Of a stretch of DNA of 64,000 bases, positions 34,661-42,699 are shown piece after piece (position 1 is the stretch's first letter; each line of letters begins with the position of its first letter). The notes under the pieces were generated by a model that worked only from the letters and a program-made list of their open reading frames with translations, was not told where the DNA came from and made no database searches. The DNA lies in NCBI GenBank assembly GCA_964615765.1, contig CAZTQN010000021.1, positions 1 to 64,000 on the forward strand, given 5' to 3'. This stretch comes from CAZTQN01 sp964615765. GTDB taxonomy: Bacteria; Planctomycetota; Phycisphaerae; Phycisphaerales; UBA1924. Both the position numbers and the translations under genes were made by a program.

Positions 34661-36865
34661 TCAGGCCGTTTGGGTCTGCGGGACGCCGGAGGTGCTCAGC
34701 GTGAGGCTGCCGGCGCGGCGGCGACGCACCGGAACGTCGCTCTGGTCCTGCTCGGTGAGTTCGCTGGTCTGGAACTGCTCGCCGAAGCGGAACAGGCGGA
34801 AGCTGTTGGCGATGACGAACACGTCGCCGACGACGTGGTAGATGCCGGCGAGGATGAGCGCGCCGCCCGCGCCGAAGAGGTTGAGCTGCCCGGTCGCCGC
34901 GAGCGCCAGCCCGATGACGGAGATGATCAGCGCCATCGCGATGTTCTGGCCGATGATTACGCGCGTCTTGCGCGAGAGTTCGATCAGGAACGGCACGCGG
35001 GAGAGGTCGTCGTTCATCAGCGCGACGCCGGCCGAGTTGGCGGCGATGTCGCTCCCCGACAGGCCCATGGCGACGCCGACGTCGGCTGATGCGAGCGACG
35101 GGCCGTCGTTGATCCCGTCGCCGACCATCATCACGCGACGGCCTTCCTTCACCAGTTGCTGGATCTGCTGGTGCTTTTCTTCCGGCAGGCACTCGGCCTC
35201 AATGTGATCCACGCCGACGGCGCGCCCGACGCGCTCGGCGACGCTGAGGCGGTCGCCCGTCAGGATGTCGACGCGGCGGACGCCGATCTCGCGCATGTGC
35301 GCGATGACGGTCTTGACGTTCGAGCGCACGCGGTCTTCCAGCCCAACCACGCCCAGGTAGCGCCCGTCCTTCACGACGTGCACGCCCGACATGCCCTCGA
35401 TGCGCTTCTCGACGGCTTCGATCGTGGAGCGGTTGTGCGGGAAGGTCTCGATCAGCCACGACTGGCGGCCGACGCAGACCTCGCCGATGCTGGTGCGGGC
35501 GCGGATGCCCCGGCCGTGGATTTCTTCGAACTCCGTCGACCCGTCCGGCTCGATGCGGGCCTGCTTGCCGGTCTGCACGATGCTCTTGGCCAGGGGGTGC
35601 GATGAGTGCTGCTCGCCGTTGACGGCGGCCTGAAGAAGTTCGGCCCCGTCGACGCCGTCCGCGGGCGCCAGGCGGGCGACGGCGAAGCGGCCGGTCGTGA
35701 TCGTCCCCGTCTTGTCGAGGATGATCGTGTCGATGCTGGCGGCCTGCTCGAGGTAGTTGACCTTCTTGATGAGGATGCCCAAGCGGGCGGCCGCGGCGAA
35801 CGCGGCCACGATCGCCAAGGGGCTCGCCAGCAGCAGCGCCGACGGGCACGCGACCACCAGCGTCGTCAGGGCGCGCTGCGCGTCCTTGGTCACGAACCAC
35901 ACCACGAACGCGATGCTCAGGCACACCGGCACGAAGAACCGGGCCACCTGCTCGACCATCAACTGGTTGGGCGTGCGGCTGGATTCCGCCTCGCGGATCA
36001 ACTGGCTCACGCGCCCGATCGTCGTGTCCTGCCCGACCTGCGTCGCGCGCAGATCGATCACGCCCGACAGGTTGGTCGTGCCGGCGTACACCGGGTCGCC
36101 CGGCTGCACTTCGTGCGGGGCCGCTTCGCCCGTCAGCGAGGCCTGGTTGAGCGTGCTCCGCCCGGTGACGACCTCGCCGTCGACCGGCAGGTTCTCGCCC
36201 GGCTTGACGCGGACGACGTCGCCGACCTTGACCTCCGTGAGCGAGACTTCCCGTTCCACCCCGCCGGCGACGATGCGGGCGACATCGGGCGTGAGCCCGA
36301 CCAGATCTTCAATCGCCCGCTGGGCGCCCCAGGCACGTTGACGCACGAACTGGTCGGCGATGAGCAGGATGAACGCGAGGAAGCCGGCCCCAACGTACTG
36401 GCCCATGGCCATCGAGCCGAGGATCGCGATCGCCGTCAGCGTGCTGGTCGAGGGCTGGCCGCGCTTGACGATCTCTTCGAACGCCGCCTTGAACAGCGGG
36501 AAGGCCAGCAGCAGGGCTCCGATAATGGCCGGGATGTTGGCGGCCTGCCCGCTGATGATGTCGTTGAACCCGGGCACGTTCTTGGCGATGACGGTCGTCA
36601 GCACGAGCACCGCGCCGAGCAGGTACACGACGGTGTAGCGCTCGAGCTTGATGTTGTGGTGCGCGCAGCAGGCCATGCCCGCCGCGTCGTGGTCGTGGTT
36701 GTAATCGTGGTCGCGGCGCGGGGCGGCTGCGGCGCCGGCCTTGGCGTGCGTGTGCCCGTTGGTGTGGGCGTGCCCATGATGCCCGTGGTGGGCGTGGTCG
36801 TGGCTGTGCGAGTGGTCGTGAGTGTGGCGGGCCATGCGCGGGGCGTTTCCCGTGAAAGTCGCCAT
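34661..36865 (-). CDS. Zn/Cd/Pb-type P1B-ATPase with His-rich N-terminus
   Basis: 734 aa from the ATG at 36865; ATG at 36835 is the alternative (724 aa). It pumps divalent heavy metals out of the cytoplasm. The N-terminus has no ferredoxin-like CxxC metal domain; instead residues 11-75 are packed with His and Asp (HDHSHSHDHAHHGHHGHAH) and end in ACCAHHN. Family motifs: LTGEAAP (about 243), the membrane CPx site ACPSALLLASP (about 336), phosphorylation site DKTGTITTGRF (about 382), SSHPLAKSI, and GDGINDGPSLASADVGVAMG (about 578). The CPS form of the CPx motif, in place of CPC, is frequent in Zn/Co branches. It lies upstream of the PEP-CTERM gene on the same strand. Confidence 0.92.
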   Translation of the reverse strand: MATFTGNAPRMARHTHDHSHSHDHAHHGHHGHAHTNGHTHAKAGAAAAPRRDHDYNHDHDAAGMACCAHHNIKLERYTVVYLLGAVLVLTTVIAKNVPGFNDIISGQAANIPAIIGALLLAFPLFKAAFEEIVKRGQPSTSTLTAIAILGSMAMGQYVGAGFLAFILLIADQFVRQRAWGAQRAIEDLVGLTPDVARIVAGGVEREVSLTEVKVGDVVRVKPGENLPVDGEVVTGRSTLNQASLTGEAAPHEVQPGDPVYAGTTNLSGVIDLRATQVGQDTTIGRVSQLIREAESSRTPNQLMVEQVARFFVPVCLSIAFVVWFVTKDAQRALTTLVVACPSALLLASPLAIVAAFAAAARLGILIKKVNYLEQAASIDTIILDKTGTITTGRFAVARLAPADGVDGAELLQAAVNGEQHSSHPLAKSIVQTGKQARIEPDGSTEFEEIHGRGIRARTSIGEVCVGRQSWLIETFPHNRSTIEAVEKRIEGMSGVHVVKDGRYLGVVGLEDRVRSNVKTVIAHMREIGVRRVDILTGDRLSVAERVGRAVGVDHIEAECLPEEKHQQIQQLVKEGRRVMMVGDGINDGPSLASADVGVAMGLSGSDIAANSAGVALMNDDLSRVPFLIELSRKTRVIIGQNIAMALIISVIGLALAATGQLNLFGAGGALILAGIYHVVGDVFVIANSFRLFRFGEQFQTSELTEQDQSDVPVRRRRAGSLTLSTSGVPQTQTA

Positions 36866-37142
36866 GCCGCAATCAGAACGATCACGCGGCGGGCGAGGAC
36901 CTCGAGAGAGAGAGCACGCGGGGAACCGGAACGCAAAACTTCGAGACGCGAACTGGTGTGAACCCTGCCCAGCCACCCACGGGGGGCACCCGGTAGGGCT
37001 CGGCAAGCGGCGATCGTAGTCGCCGGAAAACCGGACGGACCTCGAACGGTACGAACGATCCTGAATCCGGGTTCACGTCAGCTGCACCGACCAGCCGGGG
37101 CCGCCGTCCCACCCCCCTTTAGCGCCGGTTGTACACTCCTCC

Positions 37143-38303
37143 ATGACCGAACCAAAGCCGAGCAAGCGTGAAGCCACCCGCGACCCCGGGCGTGCCGCCG
37201 CGCCGACTTCGGCGACCGGGCCATCTCGGTCCGCGGCCGGCATCGATCGAGCGGCACCGAAGGTCGCCATCCTCGGCGTTGGGCAGATGGGTTTGGTGTG
37301 CGCTCGGATCCTCGGCGAGGCCGACAGCGCCGGCGGCCCGCGGGCCCGCCCGCCCATGACCGTCACGATGTGGGCCCATCGCGACGAAGACGCCGGCGAC
37401 CTGACGCAGACGCGCACCAGCATCCGCCTGCCGGGCTTCCGACTCGCCGAGGCGATCCGCGTCACCAGCGACCTGCGCAAGGCCGTCGCCGACGCCGACC
37501 TGATCGTCACCGCCATCCCCGTGCAGTTCATGCGCTCGGTGTGGGAGCGGCTCCGCGGCGTGGTGCCTGGCGGGGCGGGCGTCGTCTCCGTCGCGAAGGG
37601 AATCGAGAACGACACGCTGCTGCGCCCGACGCAGATCGTGCTGGATTGCCTGGGGGAAGCGGCGCCATCGGGCGTGACGCTCCGCCCGCTGGGGGTGCTC
37701 AGCGGGCCGACGATCGCCGCGGAACTGGCCCGCGGGTTGCCGGCCGTCATGATCGCCGCGAGCCAGGCGCCGGAGTTCGGGCAACGGATGCAGGCGGCGT
37801 TCTCGACCTCGTACCTGCGGATCTACACGAGCGCCGACGTGCTGGGCGTCGAACTCGCCGGCGCGATGAAGAACGTCATCGCCATCGCCGCGGGCATTAT
37901 CGACGGGCTCAACGCCGGCAACAACGCCAAGAGCGCGCTGCTGGCCCGAGGACTGGCGGAGATCACGCGGCTGGGCGTGGCCCTCGGCGCGACGCAGGAG
38001 ACGTTCTTCGGGCTCGCCGGCGTCGGCGACCTGGCGACCAGCTGCTTCTCGCCTGAAGGCCGCAACCGCTCCTGCGGCGAAGCCCTCGGTCGCGGCACGC
38101 GCGTGGGCGAGTATCTCGCCAAATCGCGCACCGTCGTCGAGGGCGTCGCGACCACGCGCAGCGTCATCGACCTGGCCCGGCGCGAGGGCGTCGACATGCC
38201 CATCGTGCACGCGGTGCACCAGGTGCTGTATGAAGGTATGGACCCGATCGAGGGCATCGGGCTCTTGATGAGCCGGGCCCCGAAGGCCGAACGCGTCGGA
38301 TAA
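37143..38303 (+). CDS. gpsA: Glycerol-3-phosphate dehydrogenase [NAD(P)+]
   Basis: 386 aa, longer than the usual 330 because of a 38-residue Ser/Pro/Ala-rich leader. The enzyme reduces dihydroxyacetone phosphate to sn-glycerol-3-phosphate for phospholipid synthesis in the cytoplasm. Motifs: nucleotide-binding VAILGVGQMG (41-50), SVAKGIEND, GVLSGPTIAAELARGLPAV, and the catalytic Lys at about 243 in LAGAMKNVIAIAAGI with GNNAKSALLARGLAEI and FGLAGVGDLATSCFSPEGRNR. An internal start nearer the Rossmann fold may exist, but the frame has no obvious ATG there. It is divergent from the ATPase. Confidence 0.94.
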   Translation: MTEPKPSKREATRDPGRAAAPTSATGPSRSAAGIDRAAPKVAILGVGQMGLVCARILGEADSAGGPRARPPMTVTMWAHRDEDAGDLTQTRTSIRLPGFRLAEAIRVTSDLRKAVADADLIVTAIPVQFMRSVWERLRGVVPGGAGVVSVAKGIENDTLLRPTQIVLDCLGEAAPSGVTLRPLGVLSGPTIAAELARGLPAVMIAASQAPEFGQRMQAAFSTSYLRIYTSADVLGVELAGAMKNVIAIAAGIIDGLNAGNNAKSALLARGLAEITRLGVALGATQETFFGLAGVGDLATSCFSPEGRNRSCGEALGRGTRVGEYLAKSRTVVEGVATTRSVIDLARREGVDMPIVHAVHQVLYEGMDPIEGIGLLMSRAPKAERVG

Positions 38304-38398
38304 ACCCGCCGCAGCGCCCCGCGTTTCGCGGAGAGGCCGCGCTGGCGCCGCGTACAGTCGTGATCGCGGCACGCACGCCGCGGGCAGGAGATTTATTG

Positions 38399-39463
38399 GT
38401 GAACCGGGCAGCACTCGCGGGACTGGTCGTGATCGGGCTGAGCGCGTCGGCGGCGAGCGCGTGGGACGCGTACGGGCACCGCACCATCACCGCCGTCGCG
38501 CTCGAGAAGTTCAACGCCCGCGTCGAGGGCGGGCCGGAGCGGGCCCAGATCGCCTGGCTCTTCAACGACGACGTGCCGGCCCAGGTCGGCTTCCAGGCCG
38601 GCGAGCCGGACCGCTACCGCTCCGTGCGGCTGGGGCAGCTCAAGCACGTCAACGACCCGGATCACTTCCTCGATATCGAAGACCTCGAGCCGTTCGGGCT
38701 GACGCTGCGCAGCCTCCCGCCGCTGCGGGTCGAGTACTTCCGCGCGATGATCATCGCCAAGCACGAGCACCCGGAGAACGCGCGCCCGTACAACGAACGC
38801 ACCGACACAGCCCGCACGCAGGAGTTCCCGGGCACGCTCCCGTTCGCGATCATGGAGCACTACGGGCGGCTGGTCGCGTCGCTGCGCACGGTGCGCATCC
38901 TGCACACGCTCAACGAACCGGCCCGTCAGCCGCAGCTCGCCGCGGCCCGCGCCAGCGTTGTGCAATCCATGGGGCAGTTGTCGCACTTCGTCGGCGACGC
39001 CGCGCAGCCCCTGCACACCACGCGGCACTACAACGGCTGGGTCGACAACCAGCCGCCCGGCGACGCCGAAGAGTTCACGACCAACAAGGGCTTTCACGCG
39101 TACATCGACACGACGGTGCTGGCGATCCACGGGTTTGACTCCGCGTCCATCGCCGCCGGCTGCGACACCGAGCGCACCGTCGACTTCGCCAACCCGTGGA
39201 ACGACACGCTCGACCTGATCGAACGCTCGCATCAACAGGTGATCCCGCTGTACAAGCTGCAGAAAAGCGGCGATCTGGAGAAGGAGCCGGGGCGGGCGCT
39301 GATCCATCAGCAGCTCTGCGACGCGTCCCAGACGCTGGCCGCGTTCTACTTCGCCGCCTGGCGAGCCAGCACGCCGACCGAGCGCGACATCGCGGACTTC
39401 ATCAAGTACGACGCGGCCTCGTCGCGCACGCCCAACCCGATGGAGCGCGACCCCAGCCCGTAA
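38399..39463 (+). CDS. Exported zinc-dependent S1/P1-nuclease-like or phospholipase-C-like hydrolase
   Basis: 354 aa. The GTG at 38399 has AGGAG (38386-38390) eight bases upstream; the ATG at 38360 gives a poorer leader. The signal peptide ends at SAASA, so the mature protein begins with Trp22 (WDAYGHRTI). In this family the first Trp and nearby His bind zinc through the free N-terminus, so correct cleavage is part of the active site. HFVGDAAQPLHTTRHYNG (about 196-213) matches the signature HxxxD..QPLH. S1/P1 enzymes cut single-stranded nucleic acid; phospholipase C is the sister branch. The choice between them cannot be made from motifs. Confidence 0.8.
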   Translation: MNRAALAGLVVIGLSASAASAWDAYGHRTITAVALEKFNARVEGGPERAQIAWLFNDDVPAQVGFQAGEPDRYRSVRLGQLKHVNDPDHFLDIEDLEPFGLTLRSLPPLRVEYFRAMIIAKHEHPENARPYNERTDTARTQEFPGTLPFAIMEHYGRLVASLRTVRILHTLNEPARQPQLAAARASVVQSMGQLSHFVGDAAQPLHTTRHYNGWVDNQPPGDAEEFTTNKGFHAYIDTTVLAIHGFDSASIAAGCDTERTVDFANPWNDTLDLIERSHQQVIPLYKLQKSGDLEKEPGRALIHQQLCDASQTLAAFYFAAWRASTPTERDIADFIKYDAASSRTPNPMERDPSP

Positions 39464-39580
39464 CGCGGGGAATACTCGGGGATGGCCTGTGAAGGTGGGG
39501 AAAAGGGGGTCCGCGGGCTGGCGTAACCGGCAAACGGATGTAGACTCACCCAGATCGCCATTCACGAGGAGTTCGTCATC

Positions 39581-40999
39581 ATGCGGATCGCTGTTGCTGC
39601 GCTGTTGCTGTCCACCCCGGCCCTGGGCCAGTCCATCCTGCCGACCACGATTCTGAAGGAAGGCGACGCGCTCGCCGGGAGCACGATCAGCGCCATCAGC
39701 CAGGTGGCCACCAACCGGAACACGGGCTTTGCGCTGAACCTGGGCTTCGCCGACGGCGTGTCGCGGTTCTGGGGCAACGCGGTCCGCGGGCCGGGCGCGG
39801 TGCTGCGGAGCGAGGGGACGGTCGGGATCTATCAGCAGACCTCGTTCGAGTCGTTCTTCGGGTTCTCCAACAGCGGCGCCATCGCTTACAGCCCGAGCGT
39901 GACGTTCGGAACGGTGACCAGCGGCGACGCCGTCTTCCTCGATGACAGCGCGCTCGCCGTCGAGACGGAAGCCATCACGTCGATCCCCGGGCAGTTCTGG
40001 CGCTTCGCCAGCCGCCCGACGGCGACGGGCACCGGCGAGGCGTGGTGGGCCGCGGGGTTGACGTCGACCTCCGGCGGACCGACGCAGACGCGCGGGCTCT
40101 TCCGCGGGAACGGGATCTCCGTCCTGCGCTCTGGCGACTTTGTCACCGGCGCGACGGAGGCGATCAACTCCGCCACCGCCGTCTCGTTCGACTTCGGCGT
40201 CTCCGGCGCGGGCACGAACTACATCTGCGAAGTCACGCTGACCGCCGCTTCCGCGATCGACACCGCCGTCGTCCGCAACGGCGCGATCATCACCACCGAG
40301 GGCGGGCTCATCCGCGAGGGCGAGATCATCCCCGTCGCCGCCGGGGGCGACGGCTTCCTGTTCTGGCAGAACTTCGACTTTATGGGCATCACTGAGTCCG
40401 GGCGCTACTTCTTCACCGGCGATGACAACAACATCGCCACCTCCGACGAGTTCATCGTCCGCGACGGCAGGATCGTCTTCCGCGACGGGAGCGTCGTCGA
40501 CGGGCAGACGCTGCAGGGCGACATCGAGGCCGCCGTCATGAACGAGCAGGGCGACCTCGCCTTCACCTGGGACATCAACCTCAACGCGACCGAGGCCATC
40601 TACCTCAACCGCCGCCTGATCGTGAAGGAAGGCGACACCATCGACTTCGACGGCAACGGCACCGCCGACGCCGACGCCCCGATCACCGACTTCACCGGCA
40701 TCTCCAACCTCGCCGTCACCGGTCGCGACGGGGCCCGCGTGGACGTCTACTTCACCGCCGACATCGACCGCGACGGCAACCTCACCACCACCGCCGACCG
40801 CGTCGAGGTCGCCCTCTCCGTCCGCGTCTGCCTCAACGACATCAACCGCGACGGCAGCGTCACCGTGCAGGACATCTTCGACTACCTGCAGGCCTATTTC
40901 TCCAACAACCTCACCGCCGACGTCAGCAACGACGGCCTGCTCAGCGTGCAGGACATCTTCGACTTCCTCACGCTCTACTTCGCCGGCTGCCCGGCCTGA
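39581..40999 (+). CDS. Secreted DUF7453-like repeat protein with GC-type dockerin
   Basis: 472 aa. There is a short signal peptide (MRIAVAALLLSTPALG-Q). The middle is all-beta, with repeated 'GD...G.TI..I' and 'F..NSGAIAY' or 'NEQGDLAF' units, as in planctomycete DUF7453-like (hypothetical choice-of-anchor) proteins. DGNGTADADAP and DRDGNLTT segments could bind calcium. The dockerin is at about 417-470 with TVQDIFDYLQAYF and SVQDIFDFLTLYFAGC. An SD-like GAGGAG (39567-39572) precedes the ATG. Function unknown; it is exported and probably anchored. Confidence 0.75.
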   Translation: MRIAVAALLLSTPALGQSILPTTILKEGDALAGSTISAISQVATNRNTGFALNLGFADGVSRFWGNAVRGPGAVLRSEGTVGIYQQTSFESFFGFSNSGAIAYSPSVTFGTVTSGDAVFLDDSALAVETEAITSIPGQFWRFASRPTATGTGEAWWAAGLTSTSGGPTQTRGLFRGNGISVLRSGDFVTGATEAINSATAVSFDFGVSGAGTNYICEVTLTAASAIDTAVVRNGAIITTEGGLIREGEIIPVAAGGDGFLFWQNFDFMGITESGRYFFTGDDNNIATSDEFIVRDGRIVFRDGSVVDGQTLQGDIEAAVMNEQGDLAFTWDINLNATEAIYLNRRLIVKEGDTIDFDGNGTADADAPITDFTGISNLAVTGRDGARVDVYFTADIDRDGNLTTTADRVEVALSVRVCLNDINRDGSVTVQDIFDYLQAYFSNNLTADVSNDGLLSVQDIFDFLTLYFAGCPA

Positions 41000-41038
41000 A
41001 CCGCGCGAGCGGGCCCGCACACTCCGATCCGTCAACGC

Positions 41039-41065
41039 ACCCCGCGCCATCCCCTGGCGCGGGGT
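41039..41065 (+). terminator. Strong hairpin after the dockerin gene, probable terminator
   Basis: A perfect 11-base-pair stem ACCCCGCGCCA/TGGCGCGGGGT with a 5-base loop lies 40 bases past the stop. Only TTGCTTTC follows, so the T-run is weak. It ends 41 bases before the pyrR start. Confidence 0.6.
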
Positions 41066-41105
41066 GTTGCTTTCGGCGGGTCCGGTCGTGCACCTAGTAT
41101 CAGGT

Positions 41106-41684
41106 ATGCCCGGCGGGTCAGGATCAGCAACCGGACCGATGACGACAGGATCAAGCGCGAGCGTCACGCCGCGCGTCCTCGCTGACGCCGCTCGCGTGGA
41201 TCAGCTCGTCGATGAGCTCGCCGCCCGCGTGCTCTCCGGCGCCCGCGACCCGCGCAACTTGGCCTTCATCGGCATCCGCCGCCGGGGCGACGTGCTCGCG
41301 CAGCGCGTCGCCGGCAAGCTCAAGATCGCCGACGTCGGCTCGATCGACATCACGCTCTACCGCGACGACCTTTCGGAAACCGGTGCCGCGGCCCGCGTCG
41401 GCAAGACCGACATCCCCTTCGCGATCGAAGACCGCGAACTGGTGTTGTTCGACGACGTCATCATGACCGGACGCAGCGCGCTGGCCGCCCTGCGCGAGAT
41501 TCTCGACTTCGGGCGCCCCGCCAGCCTGCGGTTCGCCGTGCTGGTCGAGCGTCCGGAGCGCGAGATCCCGATCCAGGCCGACTACGCCGCGCTGAAGGTC
41601 GCGCCGGGCCCGACGGGCAAGATCGACGTCCGCCTCCGCCCACAGGACGAGCAGGACCTGATCGCCCTGACGACCCGGGGCTGA
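41106..41684 (+). CDS. pyrR: PyrR-type uracil phosphoribosyltransferase/regulator
   Basis: 192 aa from the ATG at 41106, 181 aa from the ATG at 41139. PyrR converts uracil and PRPP to UMP and, in many bacteria, binds pyr mRNA. Family blocks: FIGIRRRGDVLAQRV (54-68), DITLYRDDLSETG (81-93) and the PRPP loop LVLFDDVIMTGRSALAA (112-128). The last is usually VDDVLYTGRT; here Tyr is replaced by Met. The C-terminal RELPIRADYVGKN-like block is REIPIQADYAALKV, with the usual NxP changed. No pyr gene is nearby, so a link to an attenuator is not visible. Confidence 0.85.
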   Translation: MPGGSGSATGPMTTGSSASVTPRVLADAARVDQLVDELAARVLSGARDPRNLAFIGIRRRGDVLAQRVAGKLKIADVGSIDITLYRDDLSETGAAARVGKTDIPFAIEDRELVLFDDVIMTGRSALAALREILDFGRPASLRFAVLVERPEREIPIQADYAALKVAPGPTGKIDVRLRPQDEQDLIALTTRG

Positions 41685-41721
41685 GCCGCTCGCACCGCCG
41701 TCATCGCCGCCCGCGCCGCAC

Positions 41722-42135
41722 TCACCGGTTGATCATGAACCGGGCCGTCTGCTCGAAGTATGGCCACAGCGCACGGGCCGCACCGTCGGGGACCTGAACC
41801 TCGGCCATCGCGGCCCGCATGAGCATCAGCCAGCGCTCGGCCCCGCGCACGTCGATGGCGAACGGCATGTGCCGCATGCGCAGGCGCGGGTGCCCGCGCT
41901 CTTCGACATACGCCCGCGAGCCGCCGAAGCGGAACACCAAGAACCCGTGCAAGCGGGCCTCGGCGTCGGCGAGCGTCTCGCCCGTCGTCTCCAAATGCGC
42001 CGCGTACATCGGCCCGAGCAGATCATCGACCGCGACACGCCAGTAGAACGCGCTCACGAGTCGCGCGAGGCCGTCCTCGCCGAGCTCGGCGAGGACGAGG
42101 CGTTCATCGGGAGGCGGACTGGGGGCAGCGGTCAT
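41722..42135 (-). CDS. Group II truncated hemoglobin
   Basis: 137 aa. This is a small heme protein that binds oxygen or nitric oxide and often detoxifies reactive nitrogen species. The haem-pocket positions can be matched to the mycobacterial TrHbO pattern: Tyr31 in AFYWRV (B10), Tyr44 in GPMYAAHL (CD1), proximal His89 in GHPRLRMRHMPFAI, and Trp102 in ERWLML (G8). GG at 71-72 is the typical CD/E corner. The gene is a single unit between pyrR and the DUF4258 gene. Its promoter must lie in the 36-base divergent gap to that gene. Confidence 0.92.
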   Translation of the reverse strand: MTAAPSPPPDERLVLAELGEDGLARLVSAFYWRVAVDDLLGPMYAAHLETTGETLADAEARLHGFLVFRFGGSRAYVEERGHPRLRMRHMPFAIDVRGAERWLMLMRAAMAEVQVPDGAARALWPYFEQTARFMINR

Positions 42136-42171
42136 TTCGGCGGTCCGTTGAAGAGTGGGTAGGCTTTATCC

Positions 42172-42420
42172 ATGGCACCGGATTGGCTGGACTGGGACCT
42201 GGAGATCTCCTGGCACGCCATCCGTCGCATGCAGCAACGCAAACTGTCGGAAATCGAACTCCGCGCGATTCTGGAACCTCCACTCGATGTCAAGCCGGCG
42301 AAGGTAGCCGGGCGGTATGTCGTTCATGCCAAGATCGACAACGCGACCTGGGTGGTCGTTGTTGAACCGGACTCTAGCCGAAAATCCCTGGTTGTCGTGA
42401 CGGCGTACGCCCCGACCTAA
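42172..42420 (+). CDS. DUF4258-like small protein, candidate toxin-like partner
   Basis: 82 aa. The order HAIRRMQQRKLSEIEL, then VVHAKIDNATWVVVVEPD and the final LVVVTAYAPT matches DUF4258: a His-Arg helix with 'R..ER.I', followed by beta strands ending VVTVY. The fold is close to RelE-like toxins, and several such proteins occur beside DUF2283 proteins. The next gene starts nine bases later and fits DUF2283 in size. Actual toxicity cannot be judged from sequence. Confidence 0.72.
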   Translation: MAPDWLDWDLEISWHAIRRMQQRKLSEIELRAILEPPLDVKPAKVAGRYVVHAKIDNATWVVVVEPDSSRKSLVVVTAYAPT

Positions 42421-42429
42421 ACTCACCCG

Positions 42430-42699
42430 ATGCACAGCTACGAGCTCCAAGTCTCTTTCCGTCATGGCAAGCCGCTCGCGGCCTACTTGTACTTGTTCGG
42501 GGTTCCGGGTGGGACGGTGAGCCGAACGTCGCCGCACGACGAGAACATCGTGGTGGACTACCTCGCCGACGGCCGCCCGTTCGGCGTCGAGTTCATCGCC
42601 CCGGGCCGCGTCTCGCTGGAAGACGTGAACGCCCTGCTGGTCAAGCTTCATTTGCCCCCGATGTCGACCGAAGACCTGCGTCCGCTCCTCGCCGCGTAA
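42430..42699 (+). CDS. DUF2283-like small protein, candidate partner of the DUF4258 protein
   Basis: 89 aa. The pattern YLYL......TVSRT....ENIVVDYLADGRPFGVEFIAP is close to DUF2283 (short beta proteins with 'G.I.GIEILD'). It begins nine bases after the DUF4258 gene, so the two form one unit. The last 59 bases overlap the 3' end of the convergent permease gene. Role inferred from arrangement only: a neutraliser or partner of its neighbour. Confidence 0.7.
   Translation: MHSYELQVSFRHGKPLAAYLYLFGVPGGTVSRTSPHDENIVVDYLADGRPFGVEFIAPGRVSLEDVNALLVKLHLPPMSTEDLRPLLAA

Noticed and set aside
38393..41167. Long minus-strand open frame opposite the hydrolase and dockerin genes
   Set aside because: It has a shadow composition (Val, Asp, Gly, Arg) and no motif; the plus-strand genes have signal peptides, SD sites and domains.
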